NCBI GenBank assembly: GCA_001931875.2
Contig: MSJH02000637.1
Span: 184,098 to 248,097 of the forward strand
From: Byssochlamys sp. IMV 00236
Taxonomy: Eukaryota > Ascomycota > Eurotiomycetes > Eurotiales > Thermoascaceae
Direction: 5' to 3'
Length of the DNA: 64,000 nucleotides
A program made the translations under genes and the position numbers. Numbering within the stretch: the first letter of the stretch is position 1; each line of letters starts with the position of its first letter. Positions 59,889 through 64,000 of the stretch are shown here, piece after piece. A model generated the notes under the pieces. It was not told the DNA's origin. It saw only the letters and a list, made by a program, of their open reading frames with translations, and searched no databases.

Positions 59889-62800
59889 TTAAGAACTACT
59901 AGTTCTAATTATTATTTTATAATACTTCTTCTTAGTCTAGACTTATTAAGTTAGCTAATCTTAATTAACTTAAAAATCTTAAAAAGTCTGCCTTTAGCAG
60001 TAGTTTAATAAAACTATCTGCTATTATATCCTATATTCTAATAAACTCTATATTAATCTTATTCCTTTAGTATAGGTTATATATATAATAATATGCGATA
60101 TTAATATATTTTAACCTTTTATAGATATAGGTATCTCTAATTAATAATAGTAATATTTAATTATTCTTATAGACCTTAATTAAAGAATTAATAATAAAAA
60201 CTTACTTTTCTCTTACTATTAGCTTAAATTCGTTTAGATTAATATAGTGCCTATATTCTAAATCTCTTAAAAAAAGGGCTAACTACTAGAACTGCTTTAT
60301 AGCTTAATATATAGCTATATATTTAGCCTCTATAGTCGAAGTTATAATAGATTTTTACTTCTTATTTAATTAGCTTATTAGATTATTAGCTAGAGTAAAA
60401 ATATTCCCTAAGATTAATATCTAATTAGTCTTATCTATTATATAATTTAAGTTTAAATACCTAATAAGTCGCTAGTCTTAATTTATATTAAACTTAAGAC
60501 CTAAGTATATAGTTAATTATAAGTATCTTATAAAAGACTTTAATACTTTAAAATGCCTTTTAGATAGATCTAATAAATATTAACTTAATCTGCCTATTAT
60601 AAATATAATATTTAGTCTTATTAAGATTATTAAGTAGATTAAGCTATTAATAATTCTCTAATACTTTCTTTAGTTTATTTTTTTATTCTAAAAGCTAAAT
60701 AGTTTTAGGGAGTTATATTTATTTAATAGGATATTAACTAGATATACCTTTTCTTTACTTATTCTATATTATAATAAGAGTTCCTTAATATAATAAGATT
60801 AGTTTATTATTAATATTTAGTTCTACCTATTCTAAATAACCTAAATACTAAAAATTTTCTTTATTTCTCTTAGGTTCTTTATCTTATATATTAATCTAAA
60901 CTCTTATTTAAATTAGTAGATACTCTCTATTTACTTTATATTAATTAAGATATTATTAATATATATTAGGAGTAAAATCTCCTTCTTTAAGTATTATAAT
61001 AAGTATAAGTTAGTATTAATCTATATAAAATCTATTTTTTAGAGTATTTTTATATAGATTTAATTTTAATTTCTTATAGCTTACTTTAAACTATATAAAG
61101 ATTAAAGAATTTTTAATACTATTTTTAATAATATATTTATTCCTAATAGAGATATTATATAAATTTCTTCCTTTAATATTAACTCTATAAAGGTATTATT
61201 AATATTTATAATATAATATTTATAATCCTCTATTATAATAATAGCTAGGAATACTTATAATATATTATATTATAAAGTAAGAGTAAAGATATACTTAAAA
61301 TTAATACTATATTTCTAAGTAAATCTTTAAATAATAAGGCGTACCTTAAGCTTCTAAAGGGAACTATCTAAGTTATACTTTATAGCTAATATTTAATAGC
61401 TAATTATAATATTAGCTCTTAATAATAGTATAACTACTTTAAAAGTTCTATTTATCTAGAGTATATTTATTTTAGTTTTAAATATATTCCGCTATAATTT
61501 ACTTTAACTAAGGTTATTAATTATAGTATAATATAAATTTAAAATTAAAATATACTCTTTTATTATATATATTGCTATTATAGTATTTAATACTTAGTTT
61601 ATATACTTCTTCTAGTTTATATTAATACCTAGAGGTAAGAGATTTAGTGTAAGCATTGCTTAGTATAATTTCTTAGCATCTTATTTATTATCTAGTAACT
61701 TAACCTTCTCTCTCTTATACTTTATTATATAGGGGATCTTTATATAAGATATAATTTATTTATTTAATAGAGATAAGAGATTTATCTATAAGTCCTTATA
61801 ATTATTTAGATTATTTAAATAAGAATAATTAAATATTTTCTCTTATTCTATAATTTTATTATAGTAAAAAGCTTCTTTTTCCTTTTAAAAAAAAACTAGA
61901 ACTTCTTTATAGCTCTTCTCCTAATTATTAATATTATTCTTCTTTTTACTTAAAAATATATATACACTTAAAATAATAAGCTAAGTTATTAATTAACCTC
62001 TTAAATTTCTTATTAATACTATATTTAATAGTAATCTTTAAAGAATCTTAAAGTCTAAATTTTCTCTTAGTTTATCTTTAAAGAACTTAGTTTAATAGGT
62101 CTTAATAATTTTTTTTATATTTAGAGCCTAAACTTTCTACTATTTATCTATTCTCTTAATATATTTTATAAAAATATAGATCCTGCCTTAATCTATTAAT
62201 TTATCTCTTTATATACCTTATAGTAGAGATTTTAAGTTTATATATAATATTACCTAATATCCCTATACTTTTAGATAGTTAATTAATAGCTTAACTCTAA
62301 TAAAAGCTTTCTCTAGAGATATTTAAACCCTATTAATTATTAGTCTATTTAATACTTTATTTTTAATATATATATTAGTTTAAGCTGCCTTTATTTATAA
62401 TTTAACTAGCAGGTTTAAATCTTTAAGTATAGCTCTTATTCCTTTCTTAATAGTCTAATATACCTATTCTATAGCTTTATTTTATATTAATATATATAGA
62501 ACTATTAATTTATAATAGATACTAAACTATTTTCTCTAGGTCTTAAAAAGATTCTTAAGTTCTAGTATATTATTTAATTATATACTAAGAATTTAAAGAC
62601 CTATTACTATCTTAATCTCTCTTTTCTATTTATTTAAAATAGGGGCAGTATTAGATTTAGCTCTTATTAGAAATACCTATATTTTTTTTAAAAAATTATC
62701 TATAATTATTAAGAAATAAATATATCTATTCTTAGACTTTAGTATTTAACTGCATATATCTATATAGATAAATTTAAGGATATTAGCCTTTTATATACTA

Positions 62801-64000
62801 ATAGTTTCTCTCTTATTTTTAATATTAGCTATAATATATATTATATACTAGTAGTCTATTACTACTTTAATAGGCTTTTTTAATATAGTTAAGTTATATA
62901 AATTTTTAACTTTTTTAGGTTTAAGATAGTTAATTCTCTTATACTATAGCTAATACTTCTCTTAAATTTTATTTTAATAAAATTCTTCTTTTTCTTTAAT
63001 TTTATTTTAATAAGATCTTTTTTTTTAATCTATAATTATAGCATTAAGAGTATTTTTAGTAGAGATAGATATAATAGGTATATACTATAACTTAGGCATT
63101 TAATCTAAGAAGACTCTTTTAATAATATAAACTCTATATTTAATAGTATCTTAAATTATAACCTTATCTAACTTATTTAATATAGATATTATTTTTTTAT
63201 TAAAATACCTGCATATATTTAACTACTAACAGAATATCTTAGTTAATAAGAGATTTACCTTAAGGTTTAATATAAGCAATATGTTTTCTAGGTCTAATAT
63301 CTTCTTATCCTTATCTCTTAAAATAGCTATCTCTATATATTTTAAATATAGGATCTCTCCGCCTATATAAATATACCTCTATTAAATTTAAATTAGTAAT
63401 CTTCTAAAGTAATAGTTTTTATTAATTATATATAAACTAATATTACTATTTATATATTATTAGAATAAATTCTTACTAATAATATCTTTTAAAAGGTAAA
63501 TAATTTTATATAAGACTTAGTTATTAAAAGTAACTGAAGTTAAAGATTTTAGTTAAGATTAGCTCTTTCTAGAGTTTAAGGTTTTTTCTGCATTATATAC
63601 CCTATACTTCTTATTCTTTAAACTCTTATTTTTTAAAGATTAAACCTTTTTATAAATTTTATTAATTATTTCTATTACTATCTTATCTCAGATAATAAGA
63701 TTATTAAATATTTACTTAAAAGACTTCTTTCTTTATCTTTAACTATCTCTTATACTTCTCTAAGCAGTAAATAAAAATAGGCAATTTTTAATATAATAGT
63801 CTTCCTTATAGATATAGTATTTAATAAGGGTTTACCTATTCTTTATTAAGAATATAATAATTAGTTTTACTTAAAATTAGGTCTTTATTTCTTCTAGAAT
63901 AGCTAGAATATTATCTACCTTTAGATTCTTATATATATTAATTATTGCCCTAATTATAGTATATTCTTTAAGTAGTATTAAAAGCAGTTATTATATTTTA
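59652..64000 (-). mobile_element. Decayed Ty1/copia retrotransposon, minus-strand copy, running off the edge
   Basis: On the minus strand, going from right to left, an integrase remnant lies near 62,700-62,800 and a reverse transcriptase remnant at about 60,940-60,970. The latter reads IYINNIL where YVDD is usual. An RNase H remnant lies at about 60,285-60,400, with the STIEAKYIAIY pattern. The order integrase, reverse transcriptase, RNase H is diagnostic of Ty1/copia rather than Ty3. In-frame stops are frequent. The 5' part and 5' LTR would lie beyond the window, at roughly 64.7-64.9 kb if the copy is symmetrical with the other one. Confidence 0.8.

Larger units (their letters stand above)
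52835..64000. repeat. AT-rich, RIP-like mutated block
   Basis: From here to the right edge the sequence is made almost only of A and T, with TA greatly in excess and CA or TG nearly absent. This is the footprint of repeat-induced point mutation, which turns C into T mainly at CpA in repeated DNA. No intact gene remains. Two decayed copia elements are listed separately. The left border is sharp and still carries a few GC-rich words near 52,930-52,990. The block reaches the end of the window, so its size is unknown. Confidence 0.92.

Noticed and set aside
52835..64000. CRISPR array or tandem satellite in the AT-rich block
   Set aside because: There are no regular repeat-spacer units. The apparent repetitiveness comes from A/T-only composition and two copia copies.

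Overview
The window is nuclear DNA of a filamentous ascomycete, most likely of the Eurotiales (Aspergillus/Penicillium type). The reasons are short spliceosomal introns of about 50 to 110 bp with GTRNGT donors, a dispersed 5S rRNA gene, a conidiation-6 protein, a KlpA-type kinesin, a fungal coronin, GPI-anchored GH16 and FRE-type ferric reductase genes, and one block of extreme AT content that looks mutated by RIP. Gene models were built by hand from splice sites and checked for reading phase. I could not run homology searches.

Layout: 1-23 kb is a dense housekeeping region. It holds the edge of an unknown gene, an FHIP dynein-adaptor subunit, NC2-alpha, an HSL-type hydrolase, a RING/G-rich/RS-rich protein, coronin, kinesin-14, a second alpha/beta hydrolase, a GFA-domain protein, con-6 and a small acidic protein. 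23.2-26.8 kb is a long gene-poor gap. 26.8-40.1 kb holds a hexose transporter, a 5S rRNA gene, a ferric reductase gene with an apparent frameshift, a SET protein with a predicted signal peptide, a GPI-anchored GH16 glucanase and a small secreted protein. 41.3-52.5 kb looks like a compact specialised-metabolite cluster: an A-T-R NRPS-like reductase, a 3-dehydroshikimate dehydratase, a COMT-type O-methyltransferase, a 5'-truncated gene remnant and an MFS exporter. From about 52.83 kb to the right edge the DNA is almost purely A and T with very few CA or TG dinucleotides. It contains two decayed Ty1/copia retrotransposons in opposite orientation with recognisable LTRs.

How the genes may work together (inference): the dehydratase would make protocatechuate (3,4-dihydroxybenzoate) from the shikimate-pathway intermediate 3-dehydroshikimate. 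The NRPS-like enzyme would activate an aryl acid as adenylate and thioester and reduce it to an aldehyde. The O-methyltransferase would methylate a phenol and the MFS protein would export the product. The simplest predicted product class is protocatechualdehyde and its vanillin- or isovanillin-type methyl ethers, made by a route resembling the one engineered into yeast for vanillin. I do not recognise this gene set as a described natural fungal cluster, so it is the most interesting feature here.
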